Source: DASPPM01 sp052143835
GTDB taxonomy: Bacteria; Pseudomonadota; Alphaproteobacteria; JACZXZ01
NCBI GenBank assembly: GCA_052143835.1
Contig: JBKQRV010000093.1
Location: forward strand, 78,101-142,100
Length of the DNA stretch: 64,000 bases
Reading direction: 5' to 3'
Positions 54,881-62,148 of this stretch are shown here, piece by piece (position 1 is the stretch's first letter; the number at the start of each line of letters is the position of its first letter). A program made the translations under genes and the position numbers. Below the pieces are notes generated by a model that searched no databases, was not told the DNA's origin, and saw nothing but the letters and a program-made list of their open reading frames with translations.

Positions 54881-55003
54881 CTCTCGCAAATTCAAGCGTC
54901 ACCCCCTCCCCACCCTCCCCCTTCAAGGGGGAGGGGGAAGTTGTTGAAGTCGTCTACATAACCCCTCCCCCCTTGAGGGGGAGGGTAGGGAGGGGGGTAT
55001 GAC
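54881..55003. repeat. GC-rich dispersed palindromic repeat, copy 2
   Basis: Shares AGCGTCACCCCCTCCCC, GGGGGAGGGGGAAGTTGTTG and CCCTTGAGGGGGAGGGTAGG with 27471-27618, in the same order. Here a CCCTCCCCCTTCAAGGGGGAGGG hairpin replaces the CGGCCGC hairpin of copy 1. It sits between the M24 gene and the HIBADH-like gene. Confidence 0.75.
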
Positions 55004-55008
55004 AAGCC

Positions 55009-56310
55009 CTAATACGGATTGGCGATCGGCAGCTCCTCGGCGGGGTAGAGCGTGATCACCTTGCAGCCACGGTCGGTGACGACGATCTCCTCCTCGATGC
55101 GCGCGGCGGAGATGCCGTCCGTGGCCGGGCAATAGGTCTCGAGCGCGAAGACCATGCCCGACTTGATCTCCGTGGGGTCGTCGAAGGAGTTGAGGCGGCT
55201 GATGATGGGCCGCTCGTGGAGCCCCAGGCCGAGGCCGTGGCCGAATTCGAGGCCGAAGGCCTCCATCTCGTCGCTGAAGCCGATCTCCTCGGCCTTGGGC
55301 CAGCACTCGGCCACCTCGTCCGAGCGCACGCCCGGCCGGATCATGGCGATGGCGGTATCGATCCACTCGCGCGCGCGCTTGTAGGCGTCCTCTTGCGCGG
55401 GCGTCGCGCGCCCCACGTTGAAGGTGCGGTAGTAGCAGGTGCGGTAGCCCATGTAGGACTGGATGATGTCGAAGAAGGCCTGGTCGCCCGGGCGCAGGAG
55501 CCGGTCGGTGAAGTTGTGCGGGTGCGGCGAGCAGCGCTCGCCGGAGATCGCGTTGATGGCCTCGACGCAGTCCGAGCCCTTCTCGTAGAGGTCGTGATTG
55601 GCGAGCGCCACGATCTGGCTCTCCCGCACGCCCGGCTTCAAGGCCTCGGCGATGCGCTGGTAGGTGCCGTCGACCATCGCCGCCGAGATGTTGAGCAGCA
55701 TCAGCTCGTCGCGGCTCTTGATCTCGCGCGCGTCGAGCATGACCTGCTGGCCGTCGCGCACCTTGATGCCGAGCCGCTCGAGCTCGAAGAGCATGGGGAG
55801 CTCGGCCATGTCGACGCCGAGCGGCATTTGGGCGACGCCCTCCTCCTCGAGGATCGCCTTGATCTCCTCGGCCGCGCGCTTGAAGAGGCCGACCTTGGGA
55901 TGCACCGCGCCCCTCAAGCCCAGGAGGCCGGCGCGGCAATGGTCGGGGTGCAGCCAGGGGGCATAGAGGCGATGGTGCTTGGCCGCCGAGCCGAAATCCC
56001 ACACGTAAGGGTCGCCGTTCCCGCTCAGGAGGCAATAGCGCGTGAGCTTGTCGCGCGCCCATTCGCCGATCACGGTCGAGGAGATGTAGCGGATGTTGTG
56101 CTGATCGAAGGTGAGAATGGCGCCGAGGCCCGACTTGGCGAGCGCTGTGCGCGTGCGCGCCAGGCGATAGTCGTGGAGGCGGCGGAAATTGACGCGCTCC
56201 TCGAAGTCGACCGCCATCTGGCCGAGTGCCAGGAGCGGGCGGCTCCAGTCGTGCCGCGGATCGAGGTCCTCCGCCTTGACCAGCTTCGGCTCGCTTCGCT
56301 TCGTCGTCAT
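55009..56310 (-). CDS. M24 (creatinase/DddP-like) metallopeptidase-family protein with one metal ligand replaced
   Basis: About 433 residues in the two-domain creatinase fold. The N-terminal domain includes LTFDQHNIRYISS and GDPYVWDFGSAAKHH. In the C-terminal pita-bread domain I can place four of five metal ligands: Asp281 (AFFDIIQ), His358 (FGHGLGLGLHE), Glu391 (FALETY) and Glu406 (ARIEEE). The second aspartate, usually in YCSDITRT, aligns to Cys292 in YRTCYYRTF. The overall layout recalls DddP, which cleaves DMSP, as much as Xaa-Pro aminopeptidase, so the activity is open. ATG 56310 has GGGAGG 8 nt upstream. The MORN gene lies 13 nt before it, forming one transcript. Confidence 0.82.
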   Translation of the reverse strand: MTTKRSEPKLVKAEDLDPRHDWSRPLLALGQMAVDFEERVNFRRLHDYRLARTRTALAKSGLGAILTFDQHNIRYISSTVIGEWARDKLTRYCLLSGNGDPYVWDFGSAAKHHRLYAPWLHPDHCRAGLLGLRGAVHPKVGLFKRAAEEIKAILEEEGVAQMPLGVDMAELPMLFELERLGIKVRDGQQVMLDAREIKSRDELMLLNISAAMVDGTYQRIAEALKPGVRESQIVALANHDLYEKGSDCVEAINAISGERCSPHPHNFTDRLLRPGDQAFFDIIQSYMGYRTCYYRTFNVGRATPAQEDAYKRAREWIDTAIAMIRPGVRSDEVAECWPKAEEIGFSDEMEAFGLEFGHGLGLGLHERPIISRLNSFDDPTEIKSGMVFALETYCPATDGISAARIEEEIVVTDRGCKVITLYPAEELPIANPY

Positions 56311-56323
56311 CTCGAGCACCTCC

Positions 56324-57169
56324 CTAGCGGCAATAGTCTTCACTCACGCCGACCCAGGCGCGCCGCGCCTTCGGCTGGTTGGCGGCACCCCTCTCGATGT
56401 CCTGCACGAAGTAGCCCACGGCCTTGGAGTAGCAGCCGTTATACCAGTTGCCCGAATAAGTGCCGCCGTTGGCATCCGTAAAGGTTCCCTTGCCGTTCGG
56501 CAGGTCGTTCTGGAACTCGCCCTCGTAGCGTCCGCCGTCTTTCTTCGTGTAGACGCCCTGACCCTCGCCGATGCCGCTCTTGAACTCGCCCTCGTAGCGG
56601 TCGCCGTTGGCGTGCACGAGGGTTCCGTGGCCGTTGGGATTGCCGCGCAGCCAGGGGCCCTCGTAACGGTCGCCGTTCGCCCAGACCTCGACTCCGCGAC
56701 CGTTGCGGTCGTCGTCGCGCCACTCGCCCTCGTAGCGGTCGCCGTTCTTCCACACCATGACGCCCTGGCCGTTGCGCCTGTCGTCCTTCCACTCGCCCTC
56801 GTAGCGATTGCCGTTGGCCCAGACATAGACGCCGCGGCCGTTCTTCTGGTCGTCCTTCCATTCGCCGTCGTAGCGGTTGCCGTGGGCCGATACCACGATG
56901 CCGTGGCCCTGCTCGTGCCCGTCGCGGAACTCGCCCTCGTAGCGGTCGGTAGGCTTGCCGCTGACGTACCATTGCAGCACGCCCACCCCGTTCGCGAGGC
57001 CCTTCACGCACGCCCCGCTCCAGCTGACACTCTCGTTCGGCTCCGGCACCGGGTCCCACACCCGGCAGCCTCCCTTGTCGGTGATCCAGCCCGAATCGCG
57101 CCCCTGCTGCGCTTCGGCCGCTCCCGACGCAAAGAGTACCAGGGCGATGCCCAAGGCAAGCCGCAACAT
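56324..57169 (-). CDS. Secreted MORN-repeat protein
   Basis: About 281 residues. A signal peptide (LRLALGIALVLFASGAAEA) is followed by a short Cys-bearing segment and then eight tandem MORN repeats of 23 residues, each close to RYEGEWKDD-x3-G-x-G-x3-ANG, from about residue 75 to 255. MORN repeats form elongated beta-hairpin stacks that bind proteins or lipids; no catalytic domain is visible. An Arg-rich tail with two Cys ends the protein. ATG 57169 has AGAGGA 9 nt upstream; a TTG at 57193 is also in frame. It is likely a periplasmic or outer-membrane scaffold. Coupling to the M24 gene suggests shared expression but no clear shared task. Confidence 0.88.
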   Translation of the reverse strand: MLRLALGIALVLFASGAAEAQQGRDSGWITDKGGCRVWDPVPEPNESVSWSGACVKGLANGVGVLQWYVSGKPTDRYEGEFRDGHEQGHGIVVSAHGNRYDGEWKDDQKNGRGVYVWANGNRYEGEWKDDRRNGQGVMVWKNGDRYEGEWRDDDRNGRGVEVWANGDRYEGPWLRGNPNGHGTLVHANGDRYEGEFKSGIGEGQGVYTKKDGGRYEGEFQNDLPNGKGTFTDANGGTYSGNWYNGCYSKAVGYFVQDIERGAANQPKARRAWVGVSEDYCR

Positions 57170-57230
57170 CCGAGGGTCCTCTCTCAACTGCACTGCTCAT
57201 GCCGCGGCGGAGGATAGCACGGGACGGGGA

Positions 57231-58304
57231 TTATTCCGCAGCCTCGGCGAGCCGGGCCGCCTTCGGCATCACCTCGCGGGCGAAGAGCCGCATCGAGCGC
57301 CTGGCGTCCTCGAGCGAGACCAGGTTGAAATTGACCTGCATCGAGGCGCTGTCGAAGCCGCCGACGAGCGCCTGGTAGGCGCGGATTTGCTCGACGATGC
57401 TGTCGGGCGTGCCGACCCAGGCGGCACCCTTCTCGACCTGGCTCTCGAAGGTTTCCTCTCTGAGGCTCGCGATGATCTTGTCGTAGTTGGGATAGTCCTT
57501 GGAGCTCAGCCCCTCGGTCCAATCCGACGCGGCGGCGACGAGGGTCTCGAGATAGCGGTTGAGCGGCCCGCGCGCGATCCGCACGGCTTCCTCGCGCGTC
57601 TCGCAGCAGAGCATGTGGAAGGCAAGCATGACGCGGCCGCGGCCCTGGTGTCCGGCCTTGCGCCACGCCTCGCGGTAGAGTGCGATGAGCTCCTTCATTT
57701 TGCCGCCGGCGAGCGGGATCGCCATGATCGAGTGTCCGGCGGCCCCGGCGGCGGTGAAGCTCTCGGGCGTTGCCAGGGCCGCGATCCAGAAGGGCGGGCG
57801 CGGCTTCTGCGTCGGGCGGGGGAGGGAGGTCACGTTGCGGAAGCTGTGGAAGCGGCCTTCGTGCGTGACGTTCTCCTCCTCGAGCAGGCGGCGCACCTGC
57901 TCGAGCCCCTCCTCGAAGCGCGCGCGGCTCTCGTTCACCGAGACGTTGAAGCGCGCGAACTCGTGGGGCAGGAAGGCGCGCGCGAAGCCGACCTCGAGCC
58001 GGCCCTCCGAGATCGCGTCGAGCATGCCGATCTCGCCGGCGAGCTTGAGCGGGTGATTGAAGATCGGCAGCACCGCACCGGTGACGAGACGCGCCTTGCG
58101 GCTCTGCATGGCGGCCGCGGTCAGGAAGACGATGGGGTTCGGGCTATAGCCGCCGTAAGGGTGGAAATAATGCTCGACCGTGCGCACGTGGCCGTAGCCG
58201 AGCTCGTCGCAGAGGGAGACGAGCTCGAGCGCCTCCTGCCAATATTGCCGGCCCGACTTCTCGGCCGGCCCCACGTCCGGGAAGAACTGGATGCCGAACT
58301 CCAT
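57231..58304 (-). CDS. LLM class flavin-dependent oxidoreductase
   Basis: About 357 residues, a second luciferase-like TIM barrel unrelated at close range to the one at 24667. GIQFFPDVGPAEKSGRQYW, HVRTVEHYFHPYGGYSPN, ARLVTGAVLPIFNHPLKLAGEIGMLDAISEGRLEVGFARAF and RPPFWIAALATPESF are family blocks. Reduced FMN is the expected cofactor. AAGGAGG precedes ATG 58304. It is 61 nt before the MORN gene, so LLM, MORN and M24 may form one leftward operon. The substrate is unknown. Confidence 0.88.
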   Translation of the reverse strand: MEFGIQFFPDVGPAEKSGRQYWQEALELVSLCDELGYGHVRTVEHYFHPYGGYSPNPIVFLTAAAMQSRKARLVTGAVLPIFNHPLKLAGEIGMLDAISEGRLEVGFARAFLPHEFARFNVSVNESRARFEEGLEQVRRLLEEENVTHEGRFHSFRNVTSLPRPTQKPRPPFWIAALATPESFTAAGAAGHSIMAIPLAGGKMKELIALYREAWRKAGHQGRGRVMLAFHMLCCETREEAVRIARGPLNRYLETLVAAASDWTEGLSSKDYPNYDKIIASLREETFESQVEKGAAWVGTPDSIVEQIRAYQALVGGFDSASMQVNFNLVSLEDARRSMRLFAREVMPKAARLAEAAE

Positions 58305-58352
58305 GGGCGCCCTCCTTCTTGCGGCGCACGTTACCACATAAAGGAAGCAAGG

Positions 58353-58439
58353 TTCACCACGGAGGACACGGAGAGCACGGAGAAGGAAACGACCTGGAGA
58401 ATTCTTCTTCTCCGTGCCCTCCGTGATCTCCGTGGTGAA
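58353..58439. repeat. Long inverted repeat between LLM and AlaX genes
   Basis: Left arm TTCACCACGGAGGACACGG-AGAGCACGGAGAAG and its inverse complement at the right (ending CCGTGATCTCCGTGGTGAA) have about 33 nt each with three mismatches. They enclose about 20 nt. Within each arm ACGGAG recurs every 7-9 nt. The unit could fold into one strong hairpin and may act as a terminator for AlaX, whose stop is just to its right, or may be a dispersed repeat. Confidence 0.75.
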
Positions 58440-58451
58440 ACCTACTGCTGT

Positions 58452-59174
58452 TTATTTCGCAACGTCGGCGAGGGCGATGCGGACGCGGCGGTTATGGCGG
58501 CCCTTGTTGTCGATCTTGAGGATGCGGATGGGCGGGGAGGCGCCGGTCGAGGCGAGATGAGTGCCGCCGCAGGCCTGGCGATCCAGGCCGGCGATCTCGA
58601 CGATGCGTATCTTGCCGTCGGGCGTGGGGGGCGGTGCCACGGAGCGGCTGCGGATGAGGCCGTGCTGCGCCTCGGCCTCCGCGAGAGGGACATAGGCGAA
58701 GCTCAAAGCGATATCCTGACGGATCGCCTCGTTGATCGGCGCCTCGAGCGCGCGCAGGCGGTCGTTGTCGGCGAGGGGCACGTCGAAGTCCATGCGCGCG
58801 CTGCCGTCCGCGTACATCTGCACGCCGGTGACAAGCGCGCCGTCGAAGGCCTGGAAGACGAGCGCGTTGAGGATGTGGGTGTCGGTATGGAGCTGGCGCA
58901 TGAGGTTGCGGAAAAGCGGATCGACCGCGGCCTCGACCCTGCCCTTGGCCACGGCCCCGCCCTCGAAGAGGTGCCAGAGCAAACCCCCCTCATACTCGAA
59001 GCCGGTGACCGCTGCCTCCCCACCCTCCCAGCGGATGACGCCGCGGTCAGGCGGCTGCCCGCCGCCACCCGGATAGAAGGGCGATCGCGCCAGGAGCACG
59101 GCGCCGGGACGCGCGTCGATTACCTCGCTCTCGAGCGTGAGGGTCTCGGGATAGTCGTGGCAAAAGAGGCGCAT
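58452..59174 (-). CDS. alaX: Alanyl-tRNA editing protein (AlaX type)
   Basis: About 240 residues. It keeps the editing-domain zinc ligands: HTDTH at residues 96-100 and CGGTH at 202-206. The N-terminal part has SPFYPGGGGQPPDRG, the glycine-rich motif shared with AlaRS editing domains. AlaX enzymes hydrolyse Ser-tRNA(Ala) or Gly-tRNA(Ala) made in error by AlaRS. The family motif is usually HxATH; Asp replaces Ala here. ATG 59174 is a clean start. It stands alone between repeats. Confidence 0.9.
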   Translation of the reverse strand: MRLFCHDYPETLTLESEVIDARPGAVLLARSPFYPGGGGQPPDRGVIRWEGGEAAVTGFEYEGGLLWHLFEGGAVAKGRVEAAVDPLFRNLMRQLHTDTHILNALVFQAFDGALVTGVQMYADGSARMDFDVPLADNDRLRALEAPINEAIRQDIALSFAYVPLAEAEAQHGLIRSRSVAPPPTPDGKIRIVEIAGLDRQACGGTHLASTGASPPIRILKIDNKGRHNRRVRIALADVAK

Positions 59175-59214
59175 CGCTCCTCCGGGTTAAGGGCCTCGGA
59201 CGTTCGAGCTCGGC

Positions 59215-59373
59215 GTCATTCCGGAAGCTTAGGCGAGCCCGGGAAAAGCGGAGCTTTTCCCGGTCGCGAGCCTTGCTATCCGGAATCCATGGCTCCCACT
59301 CGCGCTGTCCGGGGCATGGATTCCGGATCGCGCAAATCATCGTTGCCACGACGATTTGCTTGTCCGGAATGAC
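59215..59373. repeat. Miniature inverted repeat (GTCATTCCGGA family), copy 3
   Basis: Ends are GTCATTCCGGA (59215-59225) and TCCGGAATGAC (59363-59373), exact inverse complements 159 nt apart overall. Internal hairpins include GGGAAAAGC-GGA-GCTTTTCCC and ATCCGGAATCCATG...CATGGATTCCGGAT. It resembles a short non-autonomous mobile element, but no target-site duplication is obvious. Confidence 0.75.
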
Positions 59374-59414
59374 GACTCGAAGGTCCACAGGTCATGATCG
59401 GCCTGCTAATGAGA

Positions 59415-60299
59415 CTAAGCCGACGCCGCCTCCCCGTATTGGCGAAAATTGCGCGGGGGCCCATCGCCCTGGCCGCGGGCCGCCCGCGCGAACTGCAGCG
59501 GCGTGATGCCGAAACGGCGCTTGAAATGCTTGGAAAGGGCGCTCTGGTCGTAGAAGCCGCTCGCAGCCGCGACATCGGCAAGGGGCAAGCCGCGCCTGAG
59601 ATGGCGGCAGGCCATGTTGAGACGCAGCTGGGTCAGATAGGCGTGGGGTGTGAGGCCCGTGGTGCGCCGAAACAGGCCGATGAGCTGGAAGGTGGTGAGC
59701 CCGATCCCTTGGGCGAGCTCCTCGAGACGCAAGGGCTCGGCGTGGCGCGCGCGCATGAGCTCTCTGACCCGGAGGAGGAGCGAGCGGTCGCGCGGAGGAA
59801 GCTCGATGCGGCCCCCACCGCTGCCGTGGCGCGCGAAGAGGCGGCCGCAGCAGCCGATCAGGAGCTCGCGCTCGCGCAGGCCGTCGCTCCCCTCCTCGAG
59901 CGCCTTGTGCAGCGAGAGGAAGCCGCGGATGAGGTCGGCGTCGGTGAAGCGGTTGCGCGTGAAATAGGGCACCTCCTCGATGCCGAGACCGCGGGCGACC
60001 TCGTCTATGGCTCCTTGCGCGAGATAGAGGCCGCGATAGCGCCAGCGCGCGCTCCAGCCCATCCAGCCCGCGTGCGGCTCGGCCGGGTTGAAGACGAAGA
60101 GGGTCGAGGCTCGCGCCTCCTCGACGCGGCCCCGGCTCTTGATGATGGAGCCGCCCGTCTCCGTCACCGCGACGACGAAGGCCTCGTGGCTATGCGGGGG
60201 ATATTCGTGCGTGGTGAAATCGGCGCGCAGCAGGCTGAGGCCGGGAACGTGCCGGTCCCACCAGTAGCGCGAGAAGTTCCTGCCGTCGCTGCGGGCCAC
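59415..60299 (-). CDS. AraC family transcriptional regulator
   Basis: About 294 residues. The N-terminal cupin-like sensor reads HEYPPHSHEAFVVAVTETGG and LFVFNPAEPHAG. The C-terminal double helix-turn-helix is LRLEELAQGIGLTTFQLIGLFRRTTGLTPHAYLTQLRL and LADVAAASGFYDQSALSKHFKRRFGITPLQF. The cupin core resembles the arabinose-binding arm. GTG 60299 is used. It is divergent from the ABM monooxygenase gene, 69 nt away, which is its most likely target. The ligand is unknown. Confidence 0.88.
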   Translation of the reverse strand: MARSDGRNFSRYWWDRHVPGLSLLRADFTTHEYPPHSHEAFVVAVTETGGSIIKSRGRVEEARASTLFVFNPAEPHAGWMGWSARWRYRGLYLAQGAIDEVARGLGIEEVPYFTRNRFTDADLIRGFLSLHKALEEGSDGLRERELLIGCCGRLFARHGSGGGRIELPPRDRSLLLRVRELMRARHAEPLRLEELAQGIGLTTFQLIGLFRRTTGLTPHAYLTQLRLNMACRHLRRGLPLADVAAASGFYDQSALSKHFKRRFGITPLQFARAARGQGDGPPRNFRQYGEAASA

Positions 60300-60368
60300 G
60301 CGGCAATTTTAACCAATACCGGCTGAGAAGGTCCATGCAGGATTGGCGAAGAGAGGAGACCTGCCGAC

Positions 60369-60689
60369 ATGATCGCACGCATCTGGCGCGGCTCGGCCAA
60401 AGGTGAGGATGCCGAGGCCTATCGCCGCCACGTCACCGAGACGGTGTTCCCGGCCCTCCCGGCGATCGCGGGGCACCGCGGCGCCTATCTTCTGCGGCGC
60501 GAGACTAGAGAGGGCACTGAGTTCCTTGCCGTGACGCTCTGGGAATCGCTCGCGGCGATCCGGGCTTTCGCGGGCGACGATCCGGAGCGCGCGGTCGTCG
60601 AGCCCGCGGCGCGCGCCGTGCTCGCCGATTTCGACGAGTTCGCGCGGCATTATGAGGTGATCCACGGCCCCGCTTGCGCGGGCAATTGA
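60369..60689 (+). CDS. ABM-type (antibiotic biosynthesis monooxygenase-like) small protein
   Basis: About 106 residues. The ferredoxin-like fold of ABM domains is suggested by MIARIWRGSAKGEDAEAYRRHV, GHRGAYLLRRETREGTEFLAVTLWESLAAIRAF and DFDEFARHYEVI. Members either oxidise quinone-like compounds without cofactor or act as simple dimeric carriers. The start ATG has GGAG at good distance upstream. It is divergent from an AraC regulator, so the pair is probably an inducible unit. Confidence 0.8.
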   Translation: MIARIWRGSAKGEDAEAYRRHVTETVFPALPAIAGHRGAYLLRRETREGTEFLAVTLWESLAAIRAFAGDDPERAVVEPAARAVLADFDEFARHYEVIHGPACAGN

Positions 60690-60737
60690 GCCTCGGCGCT
60701 CGATCATCCTGGGCTTGCGCGCGGCCCTGGGTTGTCA

Positions 60738-60771
60738 CCCATGTCTTAGGTACGTTCCGTTACCCATGTCT
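60738..60771. repeat. Tandem CCCATGTCT, possible insertion-sequence end remnant
   Basis: CCCATGTCT occurs at 60738-60746 and 60763-60771, 25 nt apart, in GTCACCCATGTCT and GTTACCCATGTCTCCGG contexts. These resemble the ends of some IS481-type elements I know from alphaproteobacteria, but no transposase gene remains, so this is weak. Confidence 0.3.
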
Positions 60772-60794
60772 CCGGGCCGGACACAATCGAGCGC

Positions 60795-60869
60795 TGGTGC
60801 CGGGTGAGGGATTTGAACCCCCGACCTCCGGTTTACAAAACCGCTGCTCTACCTCTGAGCTAACCCGGC
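60795..60869 (-). tRNA. tRNA-Thr (anticodon TGT)
   Basis: On the minus strand the acceptor arms GCCGGGT and ACCCGGC pair fully, followed by A and an encoded CCA. The D arm has TTAGCTCAG-AGGTAGAGCA, the T arm GTCGGGGGTTCAAATCCCTC. The anticodon loop TTTGTAA contains TGT. The top pair of the anticodon stem appears mismatched (G27-G43); the other four pair. The three-base anticodon gives threonine. Confidence 0.92.
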
Positions 60870-61039
60870 ATTAGTGAGTTATTTCAGTATGTTACTTAGT
60901 ATCGGCTTTTCTCTTTGGCATCCATTTGGCATCCAGACCTAAGCTTTTGGGGCACACCGGACGCTATTTTACGCGAGAGTGCGGGCCGGTGCACCTAGCG
61001 AGGCGCACCAGCCGGAAGGTGCTCTTTAACGCCCCGCGC

Positions 61040-61190
61040 CTAGTGGCACAGGAGCCACCGGTGCTTCGGCTACTCCTGGACGGCCGCCTCGAAGGCGCGG
61101 ACCGCTATCGTGAGGTTCCCGCAGGCCGCCAGGACGCGGACCAGGGTCTCACCCTTCCCACTGGCTGCGCGTGATAGCTCAGCGCGCCAC
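61040..61190 (-). pseudogene. Degenerate small gene, copy A, beside the tRNA-Lys fragment
   Basis: Read on the minus strand, this gives GKGETLVRVLAACGNLTIAV and RAFEAAVQE, then in-frame stops at 61070-61072 and 61040-61042 interrupt a homologous continuation PKHRWLLCH. It matches copy B (61352-61530) at roughly three of four bases over ~110 nt. Similar short proteins occur next to mobile elements in alphaproteobacteria, in my recollection. The two stops show it is broken. Confidence 0.55.
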
Positions 61191-61259
61191 GGAGCTTGCA
61201 AAGCTCGGGGCCGGCTATGGGGTCGAGGAGGTCGGTGAGGCAAGTGGTCGAAGAGGCAA

Positions 61260-61305
61260 ACTCTTAATCAGCGGGTCGCAGGTTCGAGTCCTGCTGCGCC
61301 CACCA
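61260..61305 (+). other. 3' fragment of tRNA-Lys (CTT); probable island attachment site
   Basis: Forty-six bases match the 3' part of an alphaproteobacterial tRNA-Lys(CTT): anticodon-loop sequence CTCTTAATC, variable loop, full T arm (GCAGGTTCGAGTCCTGC), acceptor strand TGCGCCC and encoded CCA. The 5' half is missing: GGGCGCA is not found, though TAGCTCAGC of a D arm occurs about 80 bases upstream. tRNA 3' ends are the usual attB of integrases. The CCA end faces the island-like genes at right. Confidence 0.7.
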
Positions 61306-61351
61306 ATAAAATCAAGAAGTTAATCCATACGCTCGGACCGAGTTAGTCGCG

Positions 61352-61530
61352 CTATAGTCGCGCTTTTCGCGGTACGTGCTCCCTGACAATTTGCGCCGGG
61401 TGGCATAGAGGCCAGCGGTGCTCCGGGTACTTCTGGATGGCCGCCTCGAAGGCGCATATCGCGATGGTGAGGATGCCGAAGGCCGCTATGATGCGGACGA
61501 GCGTTTCCCCCTCATGATTGCGCCGATGGT
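61352..61530 (-). pseudogene. Small open frame, copy B of the degenerate gene
   Basis: Read on the minus strand it gives GETLVRIIAAFGILTIAICA then FEAAIQKYPEHRWPLCHPAQ and ends at a TAG (61352-61354). Unlike copy A it has no internal stop, but I find no credible start codon with a ribosome site in frame, so it may be a remnant too. Copies A and B flank the tRNA-Lys fragment. The C-terminal coding end overlaps two GTCGCGCT motifs (61346 and 61357) spaced 11 bp. Confidence 0.5.
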
Positions 61531-61605
61531 GCTTCGGCCCATTTCTTTTAAGGCTGAACGGAAAGACTGAGTATTCTTATTCTGAGTATCATTAACTGCA
61601 TATTC

Positions 61606-62058
61606 TTAAAGAGCAATTCGGCGGGCCGAAAACTGGTGTTCGGCGGGCCGGATTCTAGATTTCGATATATCGAAATCAGGAATTCGGCCGGGTTGGCTGG
61701 GGCGCCTCTTGACCACAAAATTAACCTTGTAGAGGTTGGTCCTCCCCTGCCCGCGCCGCGTGATCTCGATAAGCCCGGCCGTTTCGAGTTCCTTAACGTA
61801 TTCGTTCACGCGCGACGTACTCATCCCCAGGTGCTCGGCTAGGCGATCCTGGCCAGGGAAGCAGCGGTCATTGTGCCAGCTGTAGTGCAGAAACATCGCA
61901 TAGGTGACCTTAGCGCCGATGCCCAGCGAGTCGTCGCGTAGGATGAAGTTTGGGACTTGCGTAAATCCACCGCGGACGACGGGATCGGTCGTCGCGAGCT
62001 TGATATTCCTCTCAATGATCTTGCCAATCTGTGTCAGTCTCCCCTCTCGCCAATCCAT
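61606..62058 (-). CDS. Helix-turn-helix domain protein, mobile-element replication/regulation type
   Basis: About 150 residues. The core reads FTQVPNFILRDDSLGIGAKVTYAMFLHYSWHNDRCFPGQDRLAEHLGMSTSRVNEYVKELETAGLIEITRRGQG across residues 33-107: a winged-helix of the HTH_36 type, with the recognition helix at STSRVNEYVKELE. Such proteins occur in plasmids, ICEs and phages as replication initiators or regulators. The C-terminal 40 residues are Arg/Pro-rich. The codon use and AT content here are unlike the left part of the window. Two TATTCTTA motifs (61572 and 61601) lie at and just beyond its 3' end. It is divergent from the iteron-bearing gene with 90 nt between. Confidence 0.8.
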   Translation of the reverse strand: MDWREGRLTQIGKIIERNIKLATTDPVVRGGFTQVPNFILRDDSLGIGAKVTYAMFLHYSWHNDRCFPGQDRLAEHLGMSTSRVNEYVKELETAGLIEITRRGQGRTNLYKVNFVVKRRPSQPGRIPDFDISKSRIRPAEHQFSARRIAL

Positions 62059-62148
62059 GGAGCCATTCTAGCATTAGTGAAATTCGAGCACGTCGCGAAT
62101 GGGGATAACGATCGAGGTGCGGAATGAAGGGGTGCTACCATCTTTCTT

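Noticed and set aside
60738..60771. An intact insertion sequence near the tRNA-Thr
   Set aside because: Only a pair of 9-bp end-like words is present; no transposase frame or second terminal repeat was found.
61183..61305. A complete tRNA-Lys gene at the island edge
   Set aside because: The 5' acceptor strand GGGCGCA and a pairing D and anticodon stem are missing; only the 3' 46 nt match, so it is called a fragment.
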